From Welwitschia mirabilis (Eukaryota; Gnetophyta; Gnetopsida; Welwitschiales): a stretch of 31,696 nucleotides of DNA. This document shows, piece by piece, positions 18,471-30,463 of the stretch. Numbering within the stretch: position 1 is the stretch's first letter; each line of letters starts with the position of its first letter. Location of the stretch: the NCBI GenBank assembly GCA_051453625.1, contig JBOZIK010000001.1:115084774-115116469 (forward strand), read 5' to 3'. The notes under the pieces are model-generated. The model saw only the letters and a program-made list of their open reading frames with translations, was not told the origin of the DNA and did not search any database. Both the position numbers and the translations under genes were made by a program.

Positions 18471-19935
18471 AACATCGTCTTTTAGGCTTAGAGGTATTTT
18501 AAAATGTGGCATTCCCACTTATCAAACAATGATATAGTTTTGTAAATAAAATAACGTATATTATTAGAAAATAATAAGTAATGTATATTTATTAAATAAA
18601 GGTATGTTAAACTTTAAATGTTGAGTAATCATACCTTAGACATTTAGTAATCATACCTTATCTAGGAGTATAGTTACCAAAATCACTGAAAAGAATAATT
18701 TTAAGAAGAACGTTGGACCAAGAAAAACACTTCATTATAGTATTCAAAAATAAGAAGTTTATAAGTGTTAACAAAAGTAGTAATTGAGTCCACCTTTAGA
18801 GAAGACAAATTAAAGACCTAGACCAAACGATGATAGTTCCTAAGGCAAGCATAAAGAAATATATGTGGAGACTATAAAAGCCTATTCATGGGTGTTGTAC
18901 TACTGATTAGAATAGTGACCAATCACTTACATTAGATAATTTACTTGTAATTGGAGCTTCTTTGCTTGTGTGCAAATCTGAAAGTAAATATGCCATAAGA
19001 TATGAGTTTGTTCTTTCATAAGGAGAGAAGGAGGATAAGAGTAATTTGTCCTTTGAAAACTAATAATACATCGTTGTTTCTAAACGTGAAATAGAATGAT
19101 AGAATGGATGATTTTATATTGGCATTTGATAGAGAGCCAAAGAAAATAATAAACTCTATAAGATATATATCCTAGAGGATGTGGCATGCCCATAGCTAGT
19201 TGTTTCTAGCAAAATGCAAAGCCAAAAAAAAAGATGAATCTATCTTAATGTCCACATTGAGGCCACAAAGGGTTTGAAAAACCCAAATGTTGTAAACATT
19301 GAATCTTAGTGAAGAAGATACCATAAGAAATGTTTTAGTTTAGGAATTGCAGGGGTTCGCTAAATATTCTTGAAAATAGTAGTTCAAAAAGCCATAGCTT
19401 CTTATTTGCCCCATGATCTATTATAGTGAACTGCTATAATAGTAGGATCATGAAGAAGTTTGAATGGGGTCTGAGCCTTGTACGATAAAAGTGCTAAGTT
19501 ATTAGATCATTACAAACCTTTGAAGAGTTATTGAAGAGAACTTTCCAAAGAAATTGACTGAATAAATGAGGCATGTGACTAATTAAAACAATTAAACATT
19601 ATTAGAGAAGTTTGGTATAAGTCTTTGGAAGTACCCCATGAAATCCATTAAACTACCAATTTAAGATAAGCAAGTGCAAGACCTTTTAAATGCCATCAGG
19701 TAGCTAACCTAAAGTTAGTGATAACAACTAAAGCCGGAAGAGATAATCACTAAGAAGTCATGTTTTAAAGGATGAAAGTATGGTTATTTTGTATCCTGAT
19801 TAACAATATTCCATGAGCACCAAATGCTTATGAGGAAATGTGCCCAGACAATAATATAATGGAGGGGAAAAAATTAATTAAAAAAATGTATGCCTTTTAA
19901 AAAATAGTTAATTAGTAGGGGTGTGATGTAGCCAA
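18471..19935. other. AT-rich intergenic stretch, no recognised gene
   Basis: Stops in all frames. I see no transposon protein motif and no RNA gene. It may contain heavily decayed repeat sequence. Confidence 0.4.
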
Positions 19936-20215
19936 TACCCTGTCCAACCAAAATTCCAAGGGACTTTGGTGGTAGGGCACTCCTGCTTATATTTATCACT
20001 TTTGTTCTTCCCCCAACCGATGTGGGGTTATTCACTAACACTTTTGCCATCTCCTATGGCTCAACAACTTTGTCGCCTCCTACAACTCTCTACACTTTTG
20101 TCGCCTCCTGCGACTCTTTGTGGGTGCTCCTGCATTAGGGTGGCTTATTGTAGTCTCAACTGCAAAAGGATACCACTAAGATCACCCATGTACAAGTGTT
20201 GAAATAACCATTTGA
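19936..20215. repeat. GC-richer island with LTR-like phrase and tandem repeats
   Basis: It stands out from its AT-rich flanks. AACCGATGTGGGG at 20015-20027 resembles a phrase often found in plant LTRs and TRIM elements. It is followed at once by three 27-bp tandem units. No LTR borders were found, so the origin is an inference. Confidence 0.3.
20040..20120 (+). repeat. Three imperfect 27-bp tandem units
   Basis: Units 20040-20066, 20067-20093 and 20094-20120 share the core ACTTTTGTCGCCTCCT with small changes. Unit length is constant at 27 bp. Confidence 0.85.
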
Positions 20216-23200
20216 CCACAACTGTTAAGAAACAGTAGTAGATCCTTAATGTAAGTCTATTGATGACGACATAAATTTTTTGAAAAGTTTCTCTAACTTC
20301 TGATAATCTTAGATGTAAGGAGCTTACCATGAAGAATAATAAACATGTGTAGAAGCAAGGATAGATTTTCAAACAAGATATTTACCTACAAGAGTGAAGC
20401 ATCTACTTTTCTAGTTATTTAGTGATTAAAGTAAAAAATCAATTTTTAAAATGAAAAGATCACGCTCTAAGGCTTGCAAAAAGAATTGTATACTTAACAC
20501 AATGAATTACCTTAAGGAAAAGAAATAAAGTATAAATACTTCAAATTAAAGAAGAAATAATTTAAAATAGAGCATAAATAAATCTCTTGGGTTGAACTAA
20601 TGACTTGGTAGATAATCTGAAGAAAACTATTGCATCATATCTTATCAACCTATCACTCTACATGATAAAACAATTGTTGATTAGTAATAGGTATAAGTGA
20701 CATCAATGTAATCACAACACATAATGTATAATAAACTTTAGGAATTACATGTGTAAAGAGCTAAAAAAAGCACGAGATATGAAAAGAAAAACTTTAATGA
20801 ATAAGGTAAAAATAACCTTCGATAAATATTCACTAGTATTGTAAAGATCATTTTAACTCAAATGAATGATAAAGATAGTGGTTAAAAGTAACCTGTCATT
20901 AGTATGCGAAAATAATTTTTGTTGAAAAGTTCACTACTCAAAGTAATGCAATTAAATACTAATGACAAATAAACTTAGAATTAAAAAAAAAAGCATTTTA
21001 GAAACATGATTCTTAAACTTAATATAGTAAATCATTTGAACTTGACAATATTTTCACTAAATTTCAATGCATTTAACTTGAAAGATAACTTTTAGTTAGG
21101 CTTGAGATGAGCTATAAAAATGATGTAACATATAACTTAAATTGTAAGTTAATAAGTCAATTCAAAAATCAATGTGTAAATATTTATTCTATCAAAGCAA
21201 AATCTAGTTCATTTCATAATATTTTGATCAAAAGGAGAGGAAAGAGAGAAAAGTGATAAACAAGCTTAAGAAAGTGAACTTAAAACTTTTCAAAATCATT
21301 AAATCAATTAGAGTAAGTCCTAAAACATGTTCTTTGAATCAAATATTCAAAATCAACCAAGATTGGTTAGAACCTTTATGAAACAGACATTAAGAAAAAT
21401 TTACAAAAGATATAGTCATACTTATTTTGACTAAGAATATTAAGAAACTAACAAACTTGAAAAAATGGGTTTTATATTCTAAAACTACTTAAAAAATATA
21501 ATATTTAGTCTTAAATTTTTTGAAAAATATCAATAATAATAGAAAAAAGTTACCATGCAAAAACGAAAAATTAAGATATCACAGATTTAGAAAAATTCTA
21601 AGTAAAATTGCAACTTCAATCGTAAATAGCAAAAAATAGAACTTTAGAGGCCTAATTAGGGTTTTAACTAACTCTACATAAACATTCTACACTAAGAGAT
21701 AAATCTATTGATAATGTTAGTTTGTACTTTAATAGAGAAAGGAAATGAGAGAGAGCAAAGGAGGGAGGAAGGGAAGAGAGAAGCTAATGCAAAAGTAGAT
21801 ATTTTGGAATTCAAAGTTAAGTGTATTACAAATGCTAAATCAATGCTATTGAAAAGGAGACAAGAATAATCCATCATTTCATGCTTTATAAGAAAGGTTG
21901 AAAGCATGAGAGAATGCTATTAAAAAAAAAAAGAGAAAAAAGGAGGAAAGAAGAGAAAAGAGGAATAGAACACATGTTTCCTTTAACATAGAGTCACCAA
22001 CCATGCAACATCAAAGAAGTTTATGATAATACTAAATGTATAATAATCCTATTAGCACTAAATATGCAACATTATATAAGATGTTTAATCAAATTAAAAG
22101 GAATGCATGACAAAAATAAATAAATCATGTATACATAAGCATAAGAAAATAAAGGAAATGAACACTTATTAGTTTATATGGAATTACATCTCTTTTCATT
22201 AGTCTTCAATCCAAGTGCTTATAAGATCTTATGTCTTATTTTCGTTTTGCCAACTTCATCATGTGCACTTCACCACCTCGCAATGCCATTTAAATAAATG
22301 GAAATGGAAGGAATGAAGATGAAAATGGATGCGAAGGATGTATACTTTTGTTGTGAATGGAAATGAAGAATGAAGAAGGCTTTCAAAGTTGATAAAGGGA
22401 GAATGTCAACTTGAAAGAGAAGAAATATGAGAGAGAAATGTTGGTGGAACTTCTTCCAATGCAAAATGAAGTATAGAAATGACATAAAATAAATTTGATA
22501 ACATGTACTTGGTTTTTATTATCTTAGATGTGAATGTGACATTGAAGGGAGGTATATACAAATATACCAGGATCAATTTTAGGTGAGGTAGGTGTCAAAA
22601 CTGTCAATTTCCTTGTTTTTCATGTTTTCAAATTGTAAATAATTCCATCACATTATAGCACCAAATACACTAACAAATGGTGCTCCAACATCACAATTAG
22701 TTATCATAGTAACTACTAAAACTTCAAAAATGTAAATTAACTTAATTACATTTCTTATGACCAATACTAATTAAAGCATTAAATTTAACTCAGAAATAAC
22801 TATAAATGACTAAGCTATAGATTCTAGAATGCAAATTTCTGATCTACTAATACTTTCGTAGGATGTGATATGCTTTAATGTCATGCATCCATAGTCAAAA
22901 TGAGCCAGAATCGTCACATTAGCCAGTGAATGAAATATGAACATGGAAAAGGGACTATGAGTTATCTTTAAGAAAAATAAGCTGAATTAGTCCTCCATGT
23001 TTTACACATGCACCTTAGTTGTCAACTTCAAGTATTATAATTCACCTCAAGGTGAATGAAAATGCATTGTTTTGACTTCATTGAACCTCTAATTCTCTTG
23101 TCTCCCAAAAAAATGTAAAATACCTCTGCAATATTATAGTTCTACAACAACAAAACATTATAACTTTTAATGCCTTATGTTATCAAAATATCAAGCTTTT

Positions 23201-23787
23201 TCACATCCCTGGCTGGTGTCCTTGTATGTATCATGCAAGTGATGATGATTTAAAAAAAAAAAAACTGAAGCTTACTATTAATCTTAATGTTCACCCACAG
23301 TGTCTGGCATTAGATCTATTATTAGAATAAGAAATAGTTGTTCCCAAACTCTATATGTTGTTGGCTTATTGAATCCAGATATATGACCAGTTTATGACAA
23401 ATGTGGCCCATAGCCTTATGGCTCCACTGACCTTAGAACACCCAACCCATTTATGTGCTGAGCAATGATTACCCTCATGTCTTTTCATAAGCCAACATGA
23501 TAAAAGTGGTCTACACCGATTCCCACTTTGCCTCCCATGTAAAGCACTCTTAGTTCATCTTTATGGAATGTAGGTCTCTAAAACCTGATGTTGTAGGTTC
23601 GAAAGGGAATGATTAGTAGGTATGATATGGTATTCCCCTTTTCCTTGTTTTGGTAATGCTTTTTATTTTTTGTCTAGAAGAAACTAATCAAGCCTAAAGC
23701 CATTAAAGCCTAGGCAATCCATTCTCATCTAGGTCTGTCAATGTCCAAATAACAATTAACATTCCAATATGTTTGCTTGCTAGCTTC
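20216..23787. other. AT-rich region without recognisable gene
   Basis: Many short poly-A and poly-T runs, including about 12 A at 23252. No coding similarity recognised on either strand. AAACCCTA (as TAGGGTTT) occurs at about 21657. A word GTAGGTTCGAAAGG near 23595 recalls a tRNA T-arm or SINE B box, but the rest of a tRNA or a polymerase III unit could not be drawn. Confidence 0.35.
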
Positions 23788-23841
23788 ATCATCTTACTTG
23801 ATAATGAGTAATTGATCATCTTACTTGATAATGAGTAATTG
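23788..23841. repeat. Perfect 27-bp tandem duplication
   Basis: Units 23788-23814 and 23815-23841 are identical, starting ATCATCTTACTTG and ending GAGTAATTG. They look like a recent slippage or insertion-footprint duplication. Confidence 0.9.
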
Positions 23842-26329
23842 CATTAACTAACTTACCCTATGGAGTACTAATTAGATGTACGTAGCTTCATGTCATGGTT
23901 GCAGTTTTGTAGGTTAGACTTATAAATAAAAACAACATGTAAATGTAATATTGTAAATAGTCACGAGAAAGATATATAGTATAATAATATGTGTAATAGG
24001 AGGTAATAAGCATAATGCAAAGACATTAAATATTTCAACATTTTTAATCATTATTCTAAAAAAGAGCAAACTAAAATTTTTATTTATTTTTATTAAATTT
24101 AAAAACTACAAAGAAAAACACCGATATAAGTTAAATAATATAAACACATCCAACATATCATATTATAATATAATGTTATAAAAAGACAGTGAATCACATA
24201 GATTTCACGTATGAAAAACATACATTGACATACATAAAGATGATCAAACATCTGATACATACAAAATATCGATAAAGAAGGGGAGTGAAGTAAAATTTAG
24301 GGGGAAAAGGATAAAAAAAGAATTGTTACTCTGATACAAAGCTATATGAGATAAGAAGTAGGGAAATGACAAAGAGAAGAAGATCTATTACTATCTCTAC
24401 TATGGTATTAATTATCCAGAATGGTGATAGAACACTGAAGATTGTGTTGAACTAATTTCTAATCTTATCTTAATTCATGTCTATGAGAGAAGAACCGAGA
24501 CCGAGGTATGGAATAAAAAAGTAGGTTTTAAGCCAAGAATAGAACAAGTCTGTCTTCAAATCTCACACTCAATCTTATTTAAGCACTCATTAATCCTACC
24601 CAAGGGGAAACTACACTACTCAAGCTGAGGTCTAGTCTACTACTACTCATGCTCGTAAAATCTCTCTACCTCCTAAAGTTCTCTAAAATCACTAGGAAAA
24701 TAGGAAGGGTAATGATTACAATCATGCCCATGAATCTTAATATACTAGTGGGTAATAACCTACTAAATGGTAAAGAATGAGGGGATGATAATAAAATTCT
24801 AAGAAAAACAAGCATAACAAACAGAAGCAAATATGAGATAAGGAACATAAGAAGCATGATCTTACCTAAATAACTAAACTACTTGTAAAGGCATGAGATG
24901 TATGTGTAGTAGCTAAAATGTGACATGATCTAATGAGCAAAAGGTACATTAAATGATCTAAGATGATTAATATAAAGGCATAAAGGCTAGAATTGAGGTT
25001 AAGATAATCTAAAATAGGTAATACCTTGTTTCAAGAAGCGTGTGGATCCATTAATTCTTGGTCACTAGTAGAAATAAATATACCCAATGAAGCAGCTACA
25101 TCTTTAGAGAATTAACGAATAATAAGATCATCTACAATATGCTATCCTATGTCTTCATCTTTATCATAATGAAGGCTTTGGAAAAACATAGCTACAATGT
25201 CCTTAGGATAAGAAGCATGATCAAGGTTAACTAACTAATTACCTACCTAATCCCTAAAGAATTCATGCATAAATCAAATAATCTTTATAATAAAATTCTA
25301 AAATAAAAATCATAGATAAGTACAAGATTAAAGAGAAAATAAAAGAAAATAATTGAAATAGGTCTCACCACCATTCTAGCATAGCTTCACTATCTAACTT
25401 CCAAAATCACCATTTGACTCCATAGCTCACTTCCCATTAAATATAGAGTATAAATAAAGTATAAGAGCTAAAATTAGGTTTTGATAGAGAGAAAACCCTA
25501 GACTATTCACTACAATGATGTTACAATGTAAGTTTACACTTCATTTTATTGTTGTAGTGCTAAATTAAGAGAATTAACATTTAACTAAGATCTAATTCTA
25601 AAACTTTTGTAATAAGGGTATTAAAAATGATAAAGTAATAGAAAAGTTAAGCTTATAGATACCCTATAACCTAGGTAACAAATACTTACACCATCCAAAT
25701 AAGATGAAAACAAGGATTTTGAAGTGAAAAATACATAGCTTGGTTAAAATTTATTGAAAGAAAAGGAGAACTTAAGAATAGAAACAAAGTGTATTTTTTC
25801 TTGCAATGATTGATAGGTAAATAAATAAGAGTAGGTCCTCCCCAAAGGTCATAGCCCTCCTAAATGCATCTACATAGGACCTAGCATTCTCATTTTATCA
25901 TCCAAAAATTATCCACAGTTTTGAGTTTTATTTAAATGAAAAGCAATAATTAAAAAAAAATTTAGATCTTTTGGTTTTTAAATTTTTTCACATTTATACC
26001 AAAAATATAAATCAAAATAGATGTTAAGTTCATTTAAATTTGGATTAGTAAATAATTTGAGTTAAGATATGTTTAGTCTTTGAATTTGACTAGTTTTTAG
26101 ATCTTAAATATCAACTATTCCAAAAGGAAATATAGGAATGACATAAAGGTTATTTCCATTTAGATATTAATTTTCTAGAACACAGATGAAAATATGAGAT
26201 AAAAAGTAAAACTTTATTACCTACTTAGAAATTTTTCCTAGGAAAAATTTGATTATGATAATATTTTATTTGTTTTTTAAAAATAACATTGTTATTATAA
26301 GTATTTAATGTGATTTCATTTAGTTTATT
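23842..26329. other. AT-rich region, possibly the 3' end and LTR of the gypsy element
   Basis: It lies downstream (minus-strand sense) of the Athila-like integrase, where the 3' non-coding region or LTR of that element would be expected. I could not identify LTR borders. An 8-bp inverted repeat CACTACAA/TTGTAGTG frames 25508-25559. Confidence 0.25.
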
Positions 26330-27486
26330 TGATTGATTCATCCTATTTTCTACATATTTTCAATATCAACATTAAGTCTATAAATTTTATCAAAAGCTTG
26401 ATGTTTTATCTCAACAAGTAGAAAGGATTGTTTACTAGAAATACTTTATAAGGGATCAGGTCAATGGGTGTTTTGTAAGTTGTATAATAAGCTCATAATA
26501 CATTAGGCAATTTTAAAGACTAATCTTTTCTATTTTACTAATTATTTTCTAAAGAATTTGAGTAAGCTCATGGCTAGTTACTTCAACTTAGACATTACTT
26601 TTTCTTGGGCGTTGGTTTGAGGATGGTAAGTAGTAGCTACTTTATGAGTGATCCCACATTTTTACATAAGGCTTTTATATATTTTATTATAAAAATAGGG
26701 TTTTTAATAATTAATAATTACCTTTAGAGGATCAAAATAAGAAATAACTTATTTTATAAGAATCTAATAATAGTCTTAGTATTACATCTTCTTAGCTTAT
26801 ACCTATTTAGTAACATAATTCACATAACGAAGAAAATAAACATTACCAAAGAATGGGGAGAAAGAAAGATGTTAATTGATCAAGTTATTGTGTGATTAAC
26901 ATATATAGGAGAATGTTGTGGCTTTAAAGTGTGTTCCTTTCTATTGCAGTTTTAGATCTATTAAGTGTTAAATTTCCAATGAAATCTGTATTCTAAACAT
27001 CAAAAAATTTATAAACAATCATAGATTCAAGAGGCATTTTGTTTCTTTTACTAATACTAATCATCTATAGCATTTATTATAAGATTTACAAAATTCATTA
27101 GCATCTTTAAAAAGGTTAAGCTAAAAGAAGCAATCACTTAAGACTTTATATGCATACTTATTTTCACTAAAATAACTATAAGAAGCAACATTATTACAAA
27201 ATTCTAAGATTCTAAGCATTTCATTCTTAAGTACACACCTTTTAAGACGTAATCAATACAATATATAAATAATAGCTATTGTTTCTAGATGTATTTATGT
27301 TGTTGAGATAGATTTTTTTTGGCTTTTAATATGACATGTTTCTAGGGAGTTTACCATAGGATTTAAAATTTGCACTATTAACATACTAAAGTAAAATATT
27401 ACAAGCAGATAATCTTCCTCTACAAAACTTTCATTAATCTTAGTTAAATCAATAGGTAAGGAAAAGTAAGAAATTATTTGCAACAA
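26330..27486 (-). pseudogene. Athila/Tat-like Ty3-gypsy pol fragment: RNase H tail and integrase
   Basis: On the minus strand, across several frames, motifs follow the order of Athila-type polyproteins: INESFVEEDYLL (27400s); YLFIYCIDYVLKGVY (about 27245); an HHCC-type region LKNEMLRILEFC, FFx-LNLFKDANEFCKSYNKC (27069-27240), with residues lost; NKMPLESMIVYKFFDV and NTDFIG (about 26980-27050), which keeps the first catalytic Asp; THKVATTYHPQTN (about 26610-26660); AYYTTYKTPIDLIPYKVF (about 26440-26500); and VEIKHQAFDKIYRLNVDI (26355-26417). The second catalytic Asp region (IISDQG) is replaced by IINY. Many stops and frameshifts show an old insertion. Reverse transcriptase and gag parts were not found to the right. 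Confidence 0.72.
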
Positions 27487-28249
27487 GATTTTGCTTTCCT
27501 ACTATATTCATTTTTTTTGGAAAAATGTTAAGTATTTATTATATTATATTATAATATAAGATAAGAGGAGGTACAACATAGCTTAAAAGTTATTTTTCTA
27601 TGCATAGTGGAAATCCTATTAATAATCAAAGCTCTAAACATTAACATCTAAATTAGTCAACACTCGTCCCCAATTCCAATTAGAAATAGGCTTTAAACTA
27701 GCATACTCCAATGAGTTTACAACGAAAATAGTATTTGGAAGACTCCAAAGGTGGGAAATTTTCTGGCCAATTGTAAGGACTCTATAATTCTAGGAATCAT
27801 TAAAAGGAGAGTTGAGATTACTTTTCATCTCGAATGTCCTCCTTCATCTCCTTTTCAATTTTTTCTTTTTGGGTATTCATTCTGATTCTTCTATTCATTT
27901 ATCCAGTTTTTTGAGTTTTTCTAGCTATTAGATGTCTAAGATGCAATCCTTCACACTGTTATTGTTATCTCTTTCTTCTTGTCCCGTTTCCATTTCTGAC
28001 GGCTATTGTGATTCGAAAGAGCAAACTGGTGCATTATAGATGTGATCAGTGTGCTGCTTTTTCTATTTAGTTATTTCCTATTCATTTTCTGTTTTGTTTT
28101 CCTATATTATTTTTAGTTCTTCATCTGACAGAATGTCATATTTATTTGCTTGAGTGATTGGATCATTGTCTGGGATTGAAGCTAATCTCTTTTGTGATCT
28201 TTCTTCTTGACTTCTTATTCATCATTTCTTCTCACTTTCTCAATTTTCT
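27487..28249. other. No recognised gene between gypsy and LINE-like remnants
   Basis: AT-rich on the left, T-rich on the right. An AT palindrome-like stretch (TATTATATTATATTATAATA) lies around 27537-27556. No protein motif recognised. Confidence 0.3.
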
Positions 28250-28961
28250 TACATTTCTCCATCGTATGCCCATTTTCACCATACTTCAAATATTGTAATA
28301 AAATATTTTCGATTTCTAGATTAAAAACTAATTTCCCCCACATAGTATCGAGGATTAGTTTTTTTGGCTTTGAAGTTATCTGGTTTCATGTAAATATATA
28401 TTCTAGTCATTACCATTGTTTCCATTAAATCTATATTCCTCTCAAGTTTAACAAACTCTCCCAACATATCATCAAGTTGCTTAAAAACAATCTGCATGCT
28501 ATATTTTTTGGTGAGGGGTTGATATATGAATTCAAAACAAGATCTTTTCAAAAATGGTGGGTTTGTCAAGAATGAAAGGGGACCATTTGGTTAGGGCTAA
28601 ACCTCTGTAGCCAAAAATAAAAAGGGTCCTTCTGCTAGAACCTTACTCATTTATCCTTCATAATTAAAAATAAAATGTAATAGCCCATCTTTGAGAGTAT
28701 TATCTTACAACTTGTAGGAAACTTTTGATCGTATCACAGACACACTTTTTTAGTGAACAAAAGCTCTTTTAGTGATTAAAATTTGCTAATGAGGTTATTT
28801 TTGAAATGATCCTCTAGATGCTTAGAGTAGTTGATGGGCATCTTAGCATAGATAATTTCTCCTTCACGCTTGAAACCAAAATTTAAGTTAGGAAAACTTT
28901 GAGGTTTTCCTTCCTTCACTGATTCTGCATAAGATTTGGTACCTGACGATTCTACTACCAT
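28250..28961 (-). pseudogene. Decayed LINE ORF1-like protein (DUF4283-like plus zinc knuckle)
   Basis: From ATG at 28961 the minus strand reads SSGTKSYAESVKEGK and KREGEIIYAKMPINYSKH. After frameshifts it reads GPFLF-like and RGLALTKWSPFILD, then LDDMLGEFVKLERNIDL and MVMTRIYIYMKPD, a layout typical of DUF4283 proteins encoded by plant LINEs and their domesticated relatives. A C-terminal zinc-knuckle remnant follows at about 28250-28298 (YLKYGENGHTMEKC), where both N-terminal Cys are Tyr, each explained by one G-to-A change (TGT to TAT). These proteins bind RNA or DNA. No reverse transcriptase was found downstream on the minus strand. A captured DUF4283 pseudogene is an alternative. Confidence 0.5.
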
Positions 28962-29071
28962 TGGAGAGTCGAGTCATACTTTTAAAAGCATATGTGCTAT
29001 ATAGGGAAAAAACCCTAAAAATTAAAGACTACCTCTAAAAAGTCTCCAAGAAAAAGCTAGCATGGATAAGC

Positions 29072-29092
29072 CTCAAGGATGTAATCCTTGAG
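29072..29092. repeat. Perfect 9-bp hairpin, 3-nt loop
   Basis: Arms CTCAAGGAT (29072-29080) and ATCCTTGAG (29084-29092) around GTA. It lies about 110 bp upstream of the LINE-like ATG in the region that would be its 5' leader. Confidence 0.85.
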
Positions 29093-29381
29093 CACATGGA
29101 AGTTGTGCCAGAGGTGAAACTACCCCTCTATCAACTGCCGTGTACCCTAAAATCCAAACCCTAGATTTACTAGTATGCTTCACTCCTTCTCCACTTTACC
29201 GATTCTCCACTTCTCTACTATGTTCTTAATTGTAATATCAAATTTTTTCATAAGTAAATCCTATAATGCATAAGACATAATTTAGTTAATGGCTTAATTA
29301 GAATAGTAAAGATAATCATAGGATAACTAATAAAATAGTGGTAAAATTTTTTAAGAGTAAAGATAATAACTAACATCTCCT

Positions 29382-29576
29382 TAGTACAAGAAATATAGCC
29401 TTTTAAGGTGTTTCTAAAATGCCTTAAAAAGGTAATAAAAAATGCCTTCGCCTTAAAGGCCCCCAGGCTTTTAAGGCATCAACGCCTCAAAAGGCTTTCA
29501 AGGCGTTTTTTGAAATGAACGCCTTAAGTCTCTCTTAAGGCATTTTATCAAATAAGTGCCTCAAAAGGTTCACTAA
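29382..29576 (+). mobile_element. CACTA-like terminal/subterminal repeat, copy 1
   Basis: Begins TAGTACAAGAAATATAG, a mutated form of the end seen at 30252, and is filled with AAGGC/GCCTT subterminal words. It contains the inverted pairs AAGGCGTT (29500) / AACGCCTT (29518) and GCCTTAA (29521) / TTAAGGC (29535). It is cut by the 100-N gap starting at 29577. Confidence 0.6.
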
Positions 29577-29676
29577 NNNNNNNNNNNNNNNNNNNNNNNN
29601 NNNNNNNNNNNNNNNNNNNNNNNNNNNNNNNNNNNNNNNNNNNNNNNNNNNNNNNNNNNNNNNNNNNNNNNNNNNN
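29577..29676. other. Assembly gap (100 N)
   Basis: Default-size gap that starts exactly at the end of the block shared by the two CACTA-like copies. Confidence 0.95.
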
Positions 29677-30251
29677 TTTTTTAACATTATTAACTAATAT
29701 GCACAACAGAACCTAGAATCAAATCCTACTTAGAATCTATTAACACATTATGAGATTTAAAAGAATTAGATAACATAATTATTACTTAACTATAGACCTT
29801 TTTGATTTGTATAAAATAGTGATGTCAAAATTGTATTATATATTGATATTTAACTTTGTTTTAGCCACATAAAATATCTTATTAAAGTTGATAGGATGTT
29901 AACTTGTTTTATCACATACAAGGAATAAGTTTTAGGATAATGCCTAACCAATATAATAAGAGATTGCATCTCCTATTAATGGCATTCCAACTCAATATCT
30001 GACCACCCTTCAAATATGAGTTGGATCTACTTCAGGTTCTAGACTATACAAACATGGCTGGGCTTAACTCCATAAGCTTAGACTTCACCTCAAGATACCC
30101 CTAATATAGGTGATAGGCAGTATGTGAGGTGCATGAATCCTTATAAGTAACCCTAGGATCCTTGAAGCATTGCAAAGATGGTGTACTATGATCCTTTAAC
30201 ATCAAGAGCTAGGGATATTAAGTCAGAGTAAGTCCATGTGTAGGTAGAGAA
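29677..30251. other. Spacer between the two CACTA-like copies
   Basis: No gene recognised. It includes a less AT-rich patch at about 29990-30240 of unknown origin. Confidence 0.3.
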
Positions 30252-30463
30252 CACTACAAGAAATATAGGCTTTTAATAAAAAACACATTAAAGGCTTTTA
30301 AGGCATTTTTCCACAAAACACTTCAAAAAGGATAGGCTTTTAAAGCTTTCTAAGGCGTTTGATTAAAAAGGCCTCAAAAGGCTTTCAAGGCGTTTTTTGA
30401 AATGAACGCCTTAATTCTCTCTTAAGGCATTTTATCAAATAAGTGCCTCAAAAGGTTCACTAA
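30252..30463 (+). mobile_element. CACTA-like terminal/subterminal repeat, copy 2
   Basis: CACTACAAGAAATATAGG at 30252 matches the usual terminus of plant CACTA (En/Spm) transposons. Subterminal AAGGC-type words in both orientations follow, as expected for transposase binding arrays. The matching inverted end (CTTGTAGTG) does not occur to the right in the window, so this is one end of a longer element or a truncated copy. Positions 30371-30463 equal 29484-29576 except for one base. Confidence 0.65.

Noticed and set aside
23570-23620. tRNA gene or SINE suggested by GTAGGTTCGAAAGG.
   Set aside because: No acceptor stem, anticodon arm or A box at the right distance could be drawn; only a B-box-like word remains.
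25508-25559. Tiny CACTA-like element framed by CACTACAA and TTGTAGTG (52 bp).
   Set aside because: The inverted match ends after 8 bp, there is no 3-bp target duplication (ATT against CTA), and such a pair can arise by chance in a window this long.
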